The translations under genes and the position numbers were made by a program. From positions 372,001-436,000 of the forward strand of contig NZ_VTEX01000005.1 of the NCBI RefSeq assembly GCF_008180865.1: a stretch of DNA of 64,000 bases, given 5' to 3'. This document shows positions 63,175-64,000 of the stretch, piece after piece. The DNA comes from Rossellomorea aquimaris (GTDB lineage: Bacteria > Bacillota > Bacilli > Bacillales > Bacillaceae_B). The notes under the pieces were generated by a model, which was given only the letters and a program-made list of their open reading frames with translations, had not been told where the DNA came from and ran no database searches. Positions within the stretch are counted from its first letter, which is position 1, and each line of letters opens with the position of its first letter.

Positions 63175-64000
63175 ATGACACAAGCATTGATTGCCATCAC
63201 GATACTATGGGGATTCGTCTTCATCTATGCCGTCATGGCAACGATGGATTTCGGGGCCGGCTTTTGGTCGATGATCTACATTAATCATGACAAAACAAAA
63301 GCAACCAATATTGCCAACCGGTATCTGTCACCAACCTGGGAGGTGACGAATACATTCATCGTTGCCCTGGTAGTCGCAGTGTATAGTATGTTTCCGGGTG
63401 CTGCTTATTCATTAGGAACGGTGCTGCTCATCCCGGGAAGTTTAATTCTGCTGCTTCTTGCTCTTCGAAGTGCATTTCTGGTATTCTCTCACGTGGCAGA
63501 TGATTACAGAAAGCCGCTGACCTATGTGACTGGAATTACAGGATTGTTGATTCCAGGTCTGCTTATCAGCGTACTTCCTATCTCTCACGGACCTTACATC
63601 GATTTTGAAGACGGACAAACGCTTCTTCTGGGGAAGTTGTTTACGAGTCCGCATGAATATGCCTTCTTCGGATTTGCCGTTGCCAGTACGTTGTTCCTTT
63701 CATCTTTACTTCTTGCTGACTACTCCAAAGCTTCCAAGGAATTCGAAGCTTTTAAAGTGTATCGGCGAGATGCCATGATCATCGGTCCAATCTCTGTGGT
63801 AATGGCGTTCTTCATTATGTTCACCATGAAAAATGAAGCTTCATGGATCTATGAAAGAATGATGGAAGACCAGATTTTGTTATGGGTCTCTTTAATCGGC
63901 TTCCTGGTTGCCGGGGGAGCATTATTTCTCCCCACCAACAAAGAGGGTATGAAGGGAATGCCCCGTGTAGCTGTCATCGCCGTGACTTTTCAATATGTAC
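63175..64000 (+). CDS. ythB: cytochrome bd-type ubiquinol oxidase subunit II (YthB), partial at window end
   Basis: The first 275 codons of a CydB-like membrane subunit. The start MTQALIAITILWGFVFIYAVMATMDFGAGFW is followed by WEVTNTFIV, YRKPL, SHGPYIDF and several hydrophobic segments. The ATG follows GGAGGTG. The frame is open to the last base of the window. Together with ythA it forms the quinol oxidase. Confidence 0.9.
   Translation, partial: MTQALIAITILWGFVFIYAVMATMDFGAGFWSMIYINHDKTKATNIANRYLSPTWEVTNTFIVALVVAVYSMFPGAAYSLGTVLLIPGSLILLLLALRSAFLVFSHVADDYRKPLTYVTGITGLLIPGLLISVLPISHGPYIDFEDGQTLLLGKLFTSPHEYAFFGFAVASTLFLSSLLLADYSKASKEFEAFKVYRRDAMIIGPISVVMAFFIMFTMKNEASWIYERMMEDQILLWVSLIGFLVAGGALFLPTNKEGMKGMPRVAVIAVTFQYV

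Overview
The window is chromosomal DNA of a low to moderate G+C, spore-forming member of the Bacillaceae, most like the Bacillus/Rossellomorea group. Nearly every gene is preceded by a strong AGGAGG-type ribosome binding site, intrinsic terminators are everywhere, T-box, S-box, TPP and cobalamin leaders are present, and gene order closely follows the ytnP-to-ythB segment of the Bacillus subtilis chromosome (recalled from memory, not searched). No rRNA, tRNA, CRISPR array or prophage was seen.

Layout. 0-9 kb: ytnP, trmB, ytzH, ytmP, the overlapping minus-strand operon thpR-ytlQ-ytlR-amyX, and a cysteine-synthase-like gene. 9-12.4 kb: a pepV-dat-hypothetical operon and the DeoR-type ytzE with a small upstream ORF. 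12.4-18 kb: palindromic repeats, an RsuA-type pseudouridine synthase, a coiled-coil protein that may be a spore component, the lipid II flippase murJ (ytgP), ytfP, a Cse60-like gene and a rhodanese. 18-21 kb: leuS behind a leucine T-box. 21-25 kb: a 3-hydroxybutyrate dehydrogenase and GntP-type permease with a sigma-54 promoter and their enhancer-binding activator. 25-29 kb: a cupin, an orphan small-RNA candidate, an MFS transporter and an intact IS1595-family element carrying a passenger gene. 29-42 kb: ytzC, ytqA-mnmM, a flavin monooxygenase, the M6 protease InhA, ytpA-ytpB, ytoA, metK (SAM-I riboswitch), pckA and a GNAT acetyltransferase.

42-51.6 kb is a vitamin and methionine block: bioY with a BirA-type operator, metE behind tandem SAM-I and cobalamin riboswitches, thiC behind a TPP riboswitch, cutC, and a BtuF-like lipoprotein with a divergent PduO-like protein behind a second cobalamin riboswitch. 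This block appears to be inserted between pckA and ytmB relative to B. subtilis. 51.6-64 kb returns to the conserved order ytmB, ytmA, ytlA-ytlC-ytlD, ytkD, ytkC, small genes, luxS and yidD, followed by a zinc-binding lipoprotein with a Zur box and ythA-ythB (cytochrome bd-type oxidase, cut by the window end).

The window is mostly core genome. The less explained material is non-coding: two copies of a roughly 0.5 kb composite palindromic element (one bounded by inverted repeats), three copies of a roughly 120 bp palindromic repeat, dispersed GGGACGGACC hairpins used as terminators, four intergenic arrays that share a 20-21 bp period but differ in sequence, a promoter- and terminator-equipped orphan RNA, and interleaved hairpins downstream of metE. 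Several genes have unusual starts (UUG, GUG, and probably AUC in ytqA).
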